From: Pocillopora verrucosa
Lineage: Eukaryota > Cnidaria > Anthozoa > Scleractinia > Pocilloporidae
Direction of reading: 5' to 3'
DNA: 64,000 nucleotides
Assembly: GCF_036669915.1 (NCBI RefSeq)
Contig: NC_089324.1
Coordinates: 10,620,335 to 10,684,334, forward strand
Shown piece by piece: positions 44,821 to 56,819 of this stretch. Every line of letters begins with the position of its first letter. Positions within the stretch are counted from its first letter, which is position 1. The notes beneath the pieces were generated by a model that saw only the letters and a list, made by a program, of their open reading frames with translations, ran no database searches and was not told the origin of the DNA. The translations under genes and the position numbers were made by a program.

Positions 44821-45410
44821 CGTTCTTAATGCTCTCGGTGAAAGCCAATGCAAATCGAAAACATACAAAACTCGAAAACAAAGCTTTTATCTTGTTTGTA
44901 CCCTTACTTTCTTACCTTGTCAATTTCACAGCTTGCTTCTTTTTGATTTCAAAAAACAATTCTCACGTACACGGGAAGTGAACTTGAAACTAAAAGAATT
45001 TAATTGTGAAAAAGCTGGCTTCAGGGCATGTTCATTTCGTGGCGCCGCATAATAAATGATGCGACAGACTTTTCGACGCATCAGTGAAATTTCTTAGCTA
45101 GCATTGCCTTTCAAGGGATTTCTTCAACTACAAATCTCGAGATATCGATTTTGTTACAACAGATTTTAGGAAGTATCATTCTCAATGAAACAGCGAAGAC
45201 AAAAAGTGTGAAAATTTATTAATTGCACGCCAAAGGATATCATGTCAACAAAAACATTGAAGGAACTTTGTGCGAGTCGACGATTTTCTTTTGTTTTTGG
45301 GTGCGAGTTATCTGGCAGTGCAGGTAATCTTTTGAAATGTTTTTCTCGTTATTGCAAAAATTGACCGATGCGGTTAATCTGCCGTGCGGGTAAATGGACG
45401 GAAATTACGG
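44821..45410. mobile_element. Right part of the nested TA-target element, unit 4
   Basis: Homologous to 6252-6893. It keeps the right terminus CGGAAATTACGG (45399-45410) and TA, and lost its left end to the 43168-44820 replacement. Confidence 0.75.
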
Positions 45411-45412
45411 TA

Positions 45413-45890
45413 ATTCCTTCCCACGTTTTTTTCATATTAGTCAAGTTAGAGTCAAAAAAATGTAAATGGTATTGTTGTTTACTTTCGTGTTCGGCTACAA
45501 ATTTTGTTTCTACAAGTTCTGTACTTAGAGACATCACCAGATGCATATAATTTGTTTTTAATCTCAATGGAGGTGCGTAAGCCTTGAGTTATCCATGGTT
45601 TGGAGAGCTGTTTTGCTTTACGATTTGAAATTGTCTTCATAGGTGCTTGTTTGTTGACAAGCTTATTAAACTTGTTATAAAAAGAAGAGAACAAATCATT
45701 CACATCGCACAATTTCCTTTCAACAATAGCATTCCAGTACACTTGGGAAAGTTCGGCATTGAAACAATCAGCAGAAAACTGTGAGAAGTTTCGCACTTTA
45801 AATTTGTTAACCGTTACTTTATCCTTCACAGATTTTAAGATGCAAAATTGCGAGGAATGATCTCTAATATCAGATACTATAATGATTTTA
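45413..45890 (-). pseudogene. LINE endonuclease-linker part, unit 4
   Basis: Minus strand. The SDIRDHSSQF box, then NKFKVRNFSQFSADC and KPWITQGLRTSIEIKNKLY. It ends where the tRNA-like palindrome begins. Confidence 0.7.
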
Positions 45891-46040
45891 GATATATGAA
45901 ATTCATATATCTGCACTGCGGTGAAGAGACGAATATAAGAGGTCCTCGCAGCTAAGAACACTACTTGAACTAGTAGTTGAAAGTAAGACCTGAAAAAAAT
46001 TCAGGCCTGTACGGGTCAACATATTGACCAGCTGCTAGTT

Positions 46041-46114
46041 GGCTTTGTTAGCTCAGTTGGTAGAGCGCTGCACCGGTATCGCAAAGGTCCTGGGTTCAAA
46101 TCCCGTACTGGCCT
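46041..46114 (+). repeat. tRNA-like unit 1
   Basis: GGCTTTGTTAGCTCAGTTGG start, T-arm GGTTCAAATCCC, ending in GGCCT followed by the GAATTTTTTTCAGG hairpin. One extra T in the acceptor stem. Confidence 0.75.
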
Positions 46115-46288
46115 GAATTTTTTTCAGGTCTTACTTTCAACTACGAATTCAGTAGTGTTCTTAGCTGCGAGAATCTCTTATATCCATCTCTTCACCGCAG
46201 TGCAAATATATGAATTTCATATATCTAAAATCATTATTCATCACTTGGATGGTTTATTTGGACCCAACATATTAACCAGCTCTCAGTT

Positions 46289-46362
46289 GGCTTTGTTAAT
46301 TCGGTTGGTAGAGCGCTGCACCGGTATCGCAGAGGTCATGGGTTCAAATCCCGTACTGGCCT
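46289..46362 (+). repeat. tRNA-like unit 2
   Basis: As unit 1, but the D-arm is altered (TAATTCGGTTGG in place of TAGCTCAGTTGG), so it is not a usable A box. Confidence 0.75.
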
Positions 46363-46536
46363 GAATTTTTTTTAGGTCTTACTTTCAACTACTAATTTAG
46401 TAGTGTTCTTTGCTGCGAGGATCTCTTATATCTGTCTCTTCACCGCAGTGCAAATATATGAATTCCATATATCTAAAATCATTATTCATCACTTGGATGG
46501 TTTATTTGGACCTAACATATTATCCAGCTCTCAGTT

Positions 46537-46609
46537 GGCTTGTTAGCTCAGTTGGTACAGCGCTGCACCGGTATCGCAGAGGTCCTAGGTTCAAATCCCG
46601 TACTGGCCT
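46537..46609 (+). repeat. tRNA-like unit 3
   Basis: The best-kept D-arm of the three, with GGTACAGCGC where the others have GGTAGAGCGC. T-arm AGGTTCAAATCCC. Confidence 0.75.
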
Positions 46610-46865
46610 GAATTTTTTTCAGTTCTCATTAAAACTAACTGTTGTTGTTGACCCGTACAGGCCTGAATTTTTTTCAGGTCTTACTTTCAGCTACTAGTTC
46701 AAGTAGTGTTCTTAGCTGCGAGGACCTCTTATATCCGTCTCTTCACCGCAGTGCAAATATATGAATTTCATATATCTAAAATCATTATAATATCTGATAT
46801 TAGTGATCATTCCTTGCAGTTTTGCATCTTAAAATTTGTGAAGGTTAAAGTAAAGGTTAACCAGT

Positions 46866-47800
46866 GTTCTAATCTTCATGTCAAGTGCAGTTCTCTACCG
46901 CAGAAAAAGCAAACAATATCATTAGTCTCGATGTTTCTGTTGAATTTATCATAAATTTGCCTCAAAATCCTAACCACTTCTTATAGTATTTCTGAAATTG
47001 TGGGAAGCAAATACACGGTCGATGGTGTTACATTTTATAGGTAAACAAAACATGACAATCAGAACAAAAATCATACAATGGAATGAATCAAGAACAAGCT
47101 GTTCACCATACAACACTAATTTCTGGTTACCATGTATCTGCGGCAAAAAACCATGTATCATCGGAAAAACTAAGAGAACTTCATTGCATTCGCTTTCACT
47201 CGTCTTCAATGCTTCACAATACTTTGGAATGGAAGTCCAATGTAAATTTTAAATGTTCGTCGAAAATTACAGTTTCAAGGCAACTGTTTTCATACTAATA
47301 ATGTCGCGAACATTACACTAGCTGAGCAAAAAACCACGTTACTGAAGAGTTCAGAATAATGTTGGGTCGCACTTAAGGAGGAAACTATGCGCTGTGAAGC
47401 ACACCATACTCGGCGAAAGACACCAAGTACTCTCGATCTGCCTTTCCCGGTTCTCTAATACACAATCAATTCTACTTACATCCAATTTTATCCCACTCTG
47501 TGGAACTCTGGTTAATTTCTTCGACTCTTACAATTTGATTATCTCTGAATACTTTTTACTGACCTCTCCCTGATTTGTGCTGCGCATGCTACAAAATGAA
47601 CTATGAAGTACATGCTTATATAGTCACTCTAAATAGGCATGGGCGGGCATGCCAATCAACTGGCCTTAATTGGTTATTTTAGACTACGACGTCTACAAAG
47701 TAGACAATGACTCAAGCATGGCGAATCTTATGGTCACTTAACGCAAAGAATTCTGACATTTTTCGCTCATAAATTGTATATTTAGTTTTTCTTTATAAAA
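46866..47800. repeat. Array block B, unit 4
   Basis: Close to 26400-27560 without its internal duplication. The first part, with the Penelope 3' repeat, was replaced by the foldback cluster. No gene seen. Confidence 0.65.
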
Positions 47801-48578
47801 AATGTTAAATAAAAATGTTAGAGAATACTCGAAGATCAGATTTCAAAATACTTAAAAGTACATTTTGGCTATAACTATCATTTTTTTCTACTTTCAGAAT
47901 AAGCTGGCTCCAACTGCCCTGCAACTAGGCGCGTTCTAAAATAGACGAAATGAATGGCAGTCAGAAATTTTCACAGAATTTCCACCGAAAGGTTTTTCAA
48001 ACTTCTTATGATTATGAGATGTTTGTGAATGAAAGTGATCATCGCAGTAATGTGCAGTACTTTAGCAGTAGTGAAAGTAAGGCCTGAAAACAATTCAGGC
48101 ATGTACGGGATTTGAACCCATGACCTCTGCGATACCGGTGCAGTGCTCTACCAACTGAGCTAACAAGGCAACCGGGAGCTGGTCATTATGTTGGTTCCAA
48201 ATAAACCCGTGAAGTGATGAATAGCTCCCAGTTGGCTTGTTAGCTCAGTTGGTTGAGCAATGCACCGGTATCGCAGAGGTCATGGGTTCAAGTAGTGTTT
48301 ATCACTGCGAGGATCGCTTTCATTCACGTCTTTATCCGCAGTTCAAATATATGACTTTCATATATTAACATTTAGTGGACAAATTCTCCGTGCCGTGCAG
48401 CCTATAATATCGCTCGGTTGTCGACACTTTGAACGCTTCTGATCAGATTGCCGGGCACGGACCAAAAGCCCGGCGGTCAGAATTTTTCAAAGTGCCACTA
48501 AATGGTTCCATTCTCTGTTCTCCATTGATCAAAATGTTAGATAAAAGTAGTACAGAATACTTGACGATAAGATTTTTA
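47801..48578. repeat. Array block C with tRNA-like insertion, unit 4
   Basis: C sequence is interrupted at about 48020-48365 by two opposed tRNA-like elements: a full one on the minus strand (48098-48172) and a plus-strand one cut off in its T-arm (48234-48290). Then C resumes with the GCCGGGC hairpin near 48448. Confidence 0.75.
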
Positions 48579-48830
48579 GAGTGGTCGTCTGTAAAAATCG
48601 AGCAGAGGTGTTGAAAAGAAAAAAGTCTCCATGAACGCAAGTATGAACCAATTGTTTTAAAACAACGTAAACGCAGTTGTTTATATATTGTTTTCTTGCA
48701 ATTTAAAAAGTTTAGGAAAAGACGGCGCTCCATGTGTTGTAAAATATTTCCACGCAAAAACTCATGACGAGCTTTGAACACCAAAAGAATTCGGTCCTCC
48801 ACCATCTACTCGAGGCGTTAACTCCTGTCA
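48579..48830 (-). repeat. Inverted block C piece led by a transposon end
   Basis: Starts with GAGTGGTCGTCTGTAAAAAT, the complement of 18660-18679, after a TTTA that replaces TTAA. 48625-48735 is block C in reverse orientation. Confidence 0.6.
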
Positions 48831-49515
48831 GTTCTACTTATGGCTTTATTGACTTTTGTTGGATAAAATCAATTAACACGTTTAATATACAAAATATTAA
48901 TTAGCACGTTTCATTAAATAATAACCCGCTGCAGATCTTGCAATGGGATATTTCACAACATCTGCGGACTTTGCAGGCGAGCAACGTGTTTTTCCACCCC
49001 AGAAAAAAACTCAAATGAAGTAAAATAATGAAAAGAAAATTTTTTTTTGATTTTCTCTGCCGTGTTTTTCTTGTCAGTATTAAACAAGGTGTTGCGAATA
49101 CCAAAAACACCAGGCTGTCCTTCGTTAACCTCACGGTTTTTTTATTTTCCTTATTCACTGTTTTTTGATCACGTACCGATTTTCTTTTTATCACTGACGT
49201 GCGACACACCCTAAATCCTAGACAACGACGATATATGGGCTGATTAATTGATTCTATTGTCTAGATTGAAATCGCAAGAAAAGAGATCACATAACGCTAA
49301 TCACTTATCTAAATGTCACACAATACAGCTGAATTATCTCGACACACTCCCCTATTTGCTTCTGTCACGGGAGCAAATACAATTCAAGTAAAGTTATTAA
49401 ATTTCTTCCGATTGAAACCTAGTAGACGGAAATCAGTGTTCAAATTATCAGTTAATGTTCCTCTTTCTAAACAGTCTAAATTGAGTATTCAAAGGAACAA
49501 TGTTTCTTAGTCGTC

Positions 49516-50770
49516 TTAGTCACGTTCAGCAATATTTTGGACTAGTAGTCTGGCTGTGACTGCGGCATCCCGCTTTTGTCTGAAGGCACGCACTTCAGGA
49601 TTCAGTGGAGGTTTCGGCACTTCCCGAGGCTTGTCACAGGACAGCTCCAGTGGATATAACTGCTGTACTGCTCTCTCCAGATAGCTCTTGCCTGCTCGAA
49701 GCTTCACAGCTCTAACGACTCCGTCACGTCCCGCAATCAGCTCTTCCACTATCCCAAGCTTCCACTTATTTCTGTCTTTGTTGTCGTCTTTGATAACGCA
49801 CACATCTCCCTTCTCAACCCCACAAGGGGAATCTTTATGTTTTACGGCGTGACGTTCTCGCAGCCCACGAAGGTACTCTTTCGTCCAGCGGTTCCCAATC
49901 GCATCTTTGCATTTTCTCAGGTATTTCGCTCACCGTCTAAGTTGTAGGTTCTCTTCATAGTGTACCTCCCTATCAGGTAGACTATTTGGTTGGCTGAAGA
50001 GCATAGAATTCGGTGTCAAGACCGGTAATTGTGCGTCGTCTTCAACATAGCTCAGTGGGCGACCATTCAAGGCTATTTCTACGTCTAGAAAGACTTTTTT
50101 TTAGCTCCTCAAAGCTGAGACAGGCGTTGCCGATGGTTTTCCTCACTGCTGTTTAGACCAGCCCTATCATGCGCTCGAACTGGCCTCCCCACCAGGGGGC
50201 TCGGCCTAGGTTAAACTTCCTTGTGATTTGGTGACGTGCAAGGAAATCATTTGGCTTCTCGTCGTTCTGCACTTGCTTAATCCAAGCTACGGCTCCAATG
50301 AAAGTACTGCCGTTGTCTAAATATATCGCAGTTGGTCTGCCACGCCTTGCTATTAATCCTTTCAGGCTTAGAAGGAATTCACCGGTCTGCAAACTTCTCG
50401 CCAGGTCGAGGTACAGTGCCCTTGTCAGACTGCAGGCATACAGAATAAGGTAGGCTTTTCCTTCACGTCTTTCAGTGGCTTTAAACTTGATTGGGCCAGC
50501 ATAGTCGACCCCCACAGCTTGAAAGGGAGTGGATCCTTCAGCTCGATCTCGCGGCAGCAGTCCAGGAGGCGGTACAGCAAGGGCTGCGGCCTGGAATCGT
50601 TTGCATCCTGGGCATTTTTTCACGATACGCTTCACCAGTCGTCTTAGGCGCGGGACCCAGTGCCGTTCTCGTACTTTCGCCATTGTCAACTGCGTCCCTC
50701 CGTGTAGAGTAGATTCATGAGCTTCTTCCACGAACTTCTCTGTGTAGACTGCTGTATCTGGGAGATACAC
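49516..50770 (-). pseudogene. BEL/Pao integrase and C-terminal domain
   Basis: The frame 50153-50770 has the H2C2 zinc module (HESTLHGG, CPGCKRFQ), the catalytic-core DYAGPIK with the first Asp, IYLDNGSTF with the second, and APWWGGQFERM with the Glu region. A TAA at about 50150 ends it. The frame resumes, shifted at about 50100, and 49516-49803 encodes the C-terminal domain (NKWKLGIVEELIAGRDG, AVQQLYPLEL). Inactivated. Confidence 0.85.
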
Positions 50771-50907
50771 TGGGTAGACGCCCTGTATCCTTCTCCGGCA
50801 TTCAAGGAGTTGTTGGTCGTTTAGCGTAGGTTAAGCTGCGAGCGGTCGTTTTCATAAGCCTTCGATTTCACGCCTTCCTGCTGCGCTCTCTTCTCCCAGA
50901 ATCTTCT

Positions 50908-51711
50908 TTAAATGCTTACTTCTTCGGTGGTTAGTGGCCCTGTTTTCCTTTCACGAGGTGGACGCCTTGTATTATGGACAAATCTCGCGACCCATCCACC
51001 GATGCGCAACACGCGCCAGAGACCACACTTGTTAAGAAGTGAATCAAATCCATCCACGTCTTGGTCGGTAGCGAGCTTGAATATCTCTCGTACCGTCTTT
51101 GTTTCAGCTAGTGTTTCAGCAGTGGCGGTTGTGGTTATGTCCATTGGCCAAGCACTTGGGTGTGAGAGCCATTTCGGACCATGCCACCATAGGTCCCCGT
51201 CTTGTGATACAGGCCCTCCCCGACTTCCAAGGTCTGCTGGATTCTCTTTGGTGGGCACATATCTCCACGTTATCCAATTCTTACCTCGAATTTTGCACAC
51301 CCGGTTGTACACAAACTGCTTGTATTCCCCTTCTCCTCTTATCCAGTGGAGCATAACTGTACAGTCTGACCAACAGTAAACTTGGTCGACCGGATATCCT
51401 TCCAGGGCTTCTCTCACGTTAGTGGCCATATTAGTTGCCATGTGACAAGCGACCAACTCAAGGCGTGGTATGGTGAGGCCTTGTTTGGCCAATCGAGCTT
51501 TAGCTGCCACGATGCCTTGTGTGACACATGATGGTTGCGACACAACAGTGAACGCTGCTGCTGCCACGCCCACACCACTTGCATCTCCAAAGACATGTAA
51601 GGATATACTGTTGATTGGTCCCTGATACTGAACCAGGGCCCTCATGAATGTAATTCTCTCAGGTGATCTTGATTCCCATTTGGCCCACTTGGCGACTAGG
51701 TCAGAAGGCAA
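50908..51711 (-). pseudogene. BEL/Pao RNase H region
   Basis: LHVFGDASGVGVAAAAF (first catalytic Asp), IPRLELVACHMAT (Glu) and VYCWSDCTVMLHWI (Asp), then NPADLGSRG. This is the Pao (A17) type RNase H. The opposite-strand frame 50912-51379 is a shadow. Confidence 0.85.
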
Positions 51712-51714
51712 TTG

Positions 51715-52281
51715 TTAATCCCAACCGATTCTAAGGTTGCGGGCGTCACGATATAGTAGCTTTCCACATAGTGTGAGGGGAGACGCCACTCCGATTGGAT
51801 CGTAAATCCTCGCTATTTTAGCCAATATTCCCCTCTTAGTGTTGTCGGCTTTCTCAGTCGGCACGGTAACGCTTTGGACGTCTTTCAGCTTATCCCACTT
51901 TAGGCCAAGCAGTGAGCTCTCTCCCCTGGACGAGGTTCTCAGTTGCTGTTTGGCAAACGTCTGGTCTGCACTCTGATCGGTTTCAGTGGATTCCAACTCA
52001 GTAACGTTTGAATGCCATTTATGGAGTTCGAAAGCGGCGTCAGCAAAAATCTCTGTGGCGGCATTTTTCATCTCTCTTGCTTTGGGTACTGTCGTCCCTC
52101 CACTTATCAGGTCATCCACGTACATATTTTTCTTTATCTCGCGTACTATTTCAGGCTGCTTGGAGCTCCAGGTATTCAAATGCTGCTCAAAGACCCCTCC
52201 TAACAAGAAGGGTGAGGGACCCGAACCGAACAGAGCTCTTGTAAAGCTCTTGTTCGGTGGTGCTGATTCTGCGGCATTCAC
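51715..52281 (-). pseudogene. BEL/Pao reverse transcriptase, N-terminus deleted
   Basis: It starts at the palm with LFGSGPSPFLLGG and contains the catalytic MYVDDLISGG and IARIYDPIGVASP. The fingers and first catalytic Asp are absent: protease sequence lies directly upstream, so a deletion of several hundred bases near 52225-52275 is inferred. Confidence 0.85.
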
Positions 52282-52775
52282 TGTTTCCTAGGATGACGTG
52301 CACAGGTAGGCAGGGTCCCTCTCACGCCCTTTAGATGAGGGTGTTTCTCTACGAGCTTCTTGTAGCGAGGGTTGTCTTTCATCATGAGGTGCGGTTTCTC
52401 TACTTTAGTGACTTCTGCTTCCATCTCAAAGTTTCCCCTCGCTGAGTTAAGTTTGACCCGATAAACTTCCATCACCCGACTGCTCGCGCCCAGCATCATC
52501 TCAATCTTGCGCAACCCAGAATGATGAGGTTTTGCACCAATTCTTTCAAGCAGTGCTGCAGAGGCGTACGAAGTTCCTGCCCCAGAATCTAGAATGGCAC
52601 GACATTTTATTCCTGCAACTTCCACGACAACCATCGGGTATACCACAGGACTATCGCCAATTTGTGTAGCTGTCATGGAGCTGTCTGCGTTTCCTCTGTC
52701 ACAGATTGAGGTGTGGTGTCTTCTTTTGCAAAACAAACACGTTTTTCTGCTCTTGCATCCATCACCCTGTGATCA
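52278..52775 (-). pseudogene. BEL/Pao gag zinc knuckle and aspartic protease
   Basis: The zinc knuckle CLFCKRRHHTSIC is followed by the retropepsin-like AILDSGAGTSYASAALL (catalytic DSG) and HLKGV. Past the end, another frame reads LPVHVILGNSE, the usual bridge to RT, showing a frameshift just before the deletion junction. Confidence 0.8.
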
Positions 52776-52805
52776 TCTTCGGCACTGTTGTCACTCTCAG
52801 GGGTT

Positions 52806-54113
52806 AAAGGGTTAAATAGCAAACGATAGGATGCATTCCATGTCATTTGTGAGATTTACTTTGTAAAGTACCGTACGTACTAGGTTTCAAAATTTGTCTG
52901 CTCTGCCAAAAATCTTGTTAAGTTTTGTCTCCGCCAAATTATAAATTTTTTAATTACATATGCACTTGAAAACATCAAAATATTTGATAACCACAGAGTC
53001 TACTTTGAAATCAAACACCTTCCTTTAGATTCCGTTCTCATGAAAGCCTTCGGCATATATGTTTACATGCAACTGTCAATTCTTGAGAGAAAATGTTGCC
53101 ACGTCATGTAATTATATATTTTTGGTCCTTCATGGTGGTTATAGTCTTCGCCGTTCTCCATCGTTGTCTTCATAGCTCGATTGCGAGAAAGAGTGAGCTA
53201 TTGTGGAATATTTCCCAAGTTTCAGATCTGTGCAAAATGTCGCTGGTGAGTTATAAGCCAAAACGTCTGACATAAATTTCTAACGCTTAGCTTAAGAACG
53301 CCAAATTGGTGCCCATGCAAGGGGTATCAACAAGGTGGCCATGAAGTAATGCAAACATTTGCTGTCTTTTTCCGCTTCTAAAGTGATTAGTTATCGATTT
53401 TGAAATTGCTAACATTCATCTAAACACGTTTTCTAATCTTTCTTATGCTCAGGGAATAAAACATCACACGATAGCTCATATTTTACAGATTTCCGATTTC
53501 GAGCGAGGAAAAACCGAAATTAGAAATGACCGTGTTTTCAAAATAGAGGATTCCTCGATGCTGAAACCTTTCTTAGGGTTTAGAGGGTCTTTCGTCTTTC
53601 GGAGGTAAACTGTAATATCCCTTCTTATTTTGGATTTTTATAACGGAAGTCAAGTAAAAACCATAGGTTGTGTTAGATTTGTGCTTTGAAAACAGGTTTT
53701 GAGTTTGTGTTGAATATTTCAGCCAATTCTATGACCACTGAGTTGTTCAGTAGACAAGCAGTTTCTTCTCCGTCTTAACCCTAAATTTCTCGAGTCCCGG
53801 TACTTATCGGTTCCACCTTAAAAGCTGTTTTTCATTGCTGTGTTTAAATCCAGGAAAAAGGCATCAGTAGTTTCGGAATTAGTACAATGAAAAATAGACG
53901 GCTGCGGGCTCGCCGCCCACCGGCACGTGCAAAAACATAAGTACAACATCAGGGGAATGCAGTTTGAGCAGTTTGATTTATTTCATATACTTGCTTTTGA
54001 TTTAACATCAAAACATCACAACAGCATTATAACTGATGTTTTAAGTCAGCTAAAACAATGATTTTCTAGTATTGCCTAGACGAGTTAGGCTTAACTGCCA
54101 TGGGATACATTTC
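52806..54113. repeat. Array block A', unit 5
   Basis: Resumes at GCAAACGATAGGATGCATTCC after the BEL element. Includes the 53540-53880 stretch shared with 21940-22260. No gene seen. Confidence 0.7.
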
Positions 54114-56477
54114 TTAGTTCTTCAAAACTTTGTAAACGAACTTCCAGCATTCACTGGGCAGGTCCTCGGCTGCATAGAAAGGTGAAGACTCTTTGGACAT
54201 GCACATCCATTCGCCAGCTTTCTCCAGCTCCGTCATCATCTCTTGATAGTGTTCTAATTCCTTTTTCATTATGTTGAAACAGAGGACGCCATCTGCAAAG
54301 AAGTTAACAGCAGAATTTAGTGTGGATCTTGTAAGGGTTTATCGGGGGAAATTTCCATCCTTTTTCCTATTTGTCCATGTATTTATTAGATTTAACTCGC
54401 AGAGCTGGTTAATCCTTTCACTCCTAAGATCTCTTTAGTAATTCTCTTTAGTGTCTGTCATACAATTCCCTATAGTGTTAGTTAGGAGAATTTGGTGTTG
54501 GATTAACCAAGAACACCCTAATTGACATCTTCTTTTTTTTTTTTCCCATTACTTGTTTGTTTGACATCGTATTGATACTGTAAGGAGAAATTCTGTCTCG
54601 GTCACTCATAGGAGTTAAGGGGTCAACCTATAACCTGTAATATCATCCAAAGAGAAGTTGAAGGAACCAGCTTAAGGGCGTGCTCTTGATATATCAAGAA
54701 ATTCTTTTAAACGAATTTGCAGAGAGAAGATTTGACCCCAGAAGATGATTTACGGAATTTATCAAGAAGGGTGTTAGGTGAGTCTTCACTACCTGATCTA
54801 TCTCACGGTTTGAGTTTTCAAAAAAACAAAAACAACCAAGCAAAAAATTTGCCAGAGGATTTTACACGTTTTTCTTTTTTTACAATCCTGATAAGTCCTC
54901 GATCTAAAATCATCCTTTTTTCATTTTTGTTAAAAAACATTATTATTTCCTAAAAGGTTTATCAAAGTATGATGCTTAAAGGCCAGTGTCCGTTCTTGTT
55001 GTAGTTGTTTTTTTAAACAGCGTTTGAAAGATTCAAGACAATGTGAGCAAATTTGTTCAATCATAGATGCTTAGGAACCGCGACCAAATAATTGTTTTTG
55101 TGTCAAGTCCAACAATTAGCCACAGAACAGACTCCCCGCAGACATCCATGGGTCAATTATATCTGTGCCACGGTAAACTCCTAGGAAAGACCTACCAGTT
55201 TGAACCATTCTTATCATCTCCACGAAAGCAGATGAGGCGATACGTCCTGTAATGAGCGCCCCACCACAAATCAAAGCATCGAATTGCCCTGATTTAATCT
55301 GAGGTATCGGTTGCCCATTCAAAGACGTGCAGATGAACTCAATATAGACCTCTTTCTTCTTTGCTTCCTCTAACATCTCAGCTGAGATGTCCAGAGCACA
55401 TAGGTTGGTGTATCCGAGTTTCTTGAGCTCAACTCCAATCAGCCCTGTCCCAGCTCCAGCGTCGATGATTTTGATCTGATCCTTTGCCTTGTTCTGGTAA
55501 ACTTCGCTAAGGGTTTCATGCAAAGATTCGGCCAGTGGCTTGAAATATATAGCGCGCGCCGCTGAATGTTCCTACATGATGAGAAAATCCAAGCCGGTTA
55601 TTAAGATAAGATGTTCGATAATTACGGCACTAGTCTAGTGTCGCCTCAGGCCCCTTTTCGTCGAGAGCTTCAGTAACTTTACGGACCCGAAAAGCTGATC
55701 TGTTTTCAATCAAAATCGAGATTTCTCCTTAAAAAAATTGAACTTAAACAAGGAAATATCGGGGAACAAGGTATAATTAACTAGTTTTTAAGCTAAGGTA
55801 CATTAAAAAAGTACTCAGTTCTGATTGGTTAAGATAAATGAAGTTTTCAGGTAATTCAATGCAGAAGAGGGTTAATTCAGTGCAAAGAAGTAGCAAACCA
55901 GACCTAACAATTCCTTCAACTGTTTAGCCGGATATTGAACTTTTTTGCCCCTTAAAGATGTGAAAATATCGTTGTATATTATTGTTTTGATCGTTCGCGG
56001 TTGTTTTGACCGAACGCACAATGTCGCTTGCAGGGTTTGAATAAATTATTTTTGCACTTGGTGGGCGCGCTTTGCTTCTGCATAATCATGATAAGTTATC
56101 TCGTATTTTTTTCATGTCTATTATTAATACGTAATCACATGATTTTTCTCGTACCATTTGGAAGAAATAAGCACTTGTAAATTTTCAAAGACCACAAATT
56201 GCATTAGCCCTACGGGCTCATGAAATTTTGAATTTTCCGGTAGTACTGGAACATTCGAATGATGGATCAGGTGTCCGGTGGTTCAAACGGCAATGTGCCA
56301 CATCGTCCCCCCGACCCATATTATTATTATTTTACTATTTTAGAGTACCTCGTCATATGTTGCTGACCGTGCAGCATAGATACGTTTGATTTCATCTTCG
56401 GTTGTTTCTTCAGTTACTTTTGCTGTTGCTTCTCCGAAATACTTCATTAAGCTTGCTTTCAACTGTTTCTCATCCAT
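54114..56477 (-). CDS. METTL27: METTL27-like SAM-dependent methyltransferase, array copy 5
   Basis: Exons 56349-56477, 55196-55571 and 54114-54292, lengths as in the other copies, 227 aa. The donor after exon 2 is GTAGGT rather than GTGGGT and still valid. DAGAGTGLIG and LCALDIS are kept. It is the most divergent intact copy in the exon 2 N-terminus (AIYFKPLAESLHETLSEVYQ). The upstream in-frame extension is open to an ATG at 56642 and carries an in-frame one-codon deletion relative to copies 2 and 4. Intron 1 has only part of the HSE-like palindrome (56239-56256). Confidence 0.82.
54413..54622. mobile_element. TTAA MITE, unit 5
   Basis: Same site as in copy 2. Left TTAA at 54409-54412; the right TTAA is mutated to TCAA (54623-54626). 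Confidence 0.85.
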
Positions 56478-56819
56478 TCTATATAGAGGAACAAAATACA
56501 AAATGTCATAGACACTTGTCAGGTGATGGCTTTCATTATGTGAAGTACGGTGCTTTGTGATTTCCAGCCCTGAGAAAAGCCTTAACAGAACACGTAAAAT
56601 TACGGTAATTTTTTCAGTTTTACATGTGATTGTTATCGCCAATCAGCTACTAACACGTCAATCGCCTTTTGCACCACTCTGTAAGGTTGATGATTGACTG
56701 GTAAAGCGATCCCTGGAAACGAGGTTGACGAAAGCAATTCATTTCCCATCCACGTTCCTAGCCAAGCTGTTCTTTGAGTAACAAGTTGAAAAAATTAATA
56801 GCTTAGCTTTCTACTTGGC

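Larger units (their letters stand above)
45830..46865. repeat. Foldback cluster of tRNA-like repeats with LINE arms
   Basis: The left arm (about 45830-46020) and right arm (about 46630-46865) are inverted copies of each other. Each includes LINE sequence (TTTTAAGATGCAAAATTGC and its complement), an ATATATGAAATTCATATAT palindrome and the CTTCACCGCAGTGC leader. The spacer holds three tRNA-like units about 248 bp apart. Confidence 0.85.
48831..52805 (-). mobile_element. BEL/Pao LTR retrotransposon, internally deleted
   Basis: Minus-strand order, right to left: gag zinc knuckle, aspartic protease, reverse transcriptase palm, RNase H, integrase, C-terminal domain. 48831-49510 may include the 3' LTR. 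No second LTR is found and the right edge (about 52805) runs straight into block A', so the 5' end was lost. The region has higher GC than its surroundings. Confidence 0.85.

Noticed and set aside
46041..46609. Three tRNA genes
   Set aside because: The acceptor and T arms look right, but base 33 is not T, D-arms differ and decay, and every unit is followed by the same hairpin tail and leader. They are copies of a tRNA-like repeat.
50912..52291. Long + strand frames (155, 101, 85 aa)
   Set aside because: Shadows of the minus-strand BEL/Pao polyprotein in GC-richer DNA.
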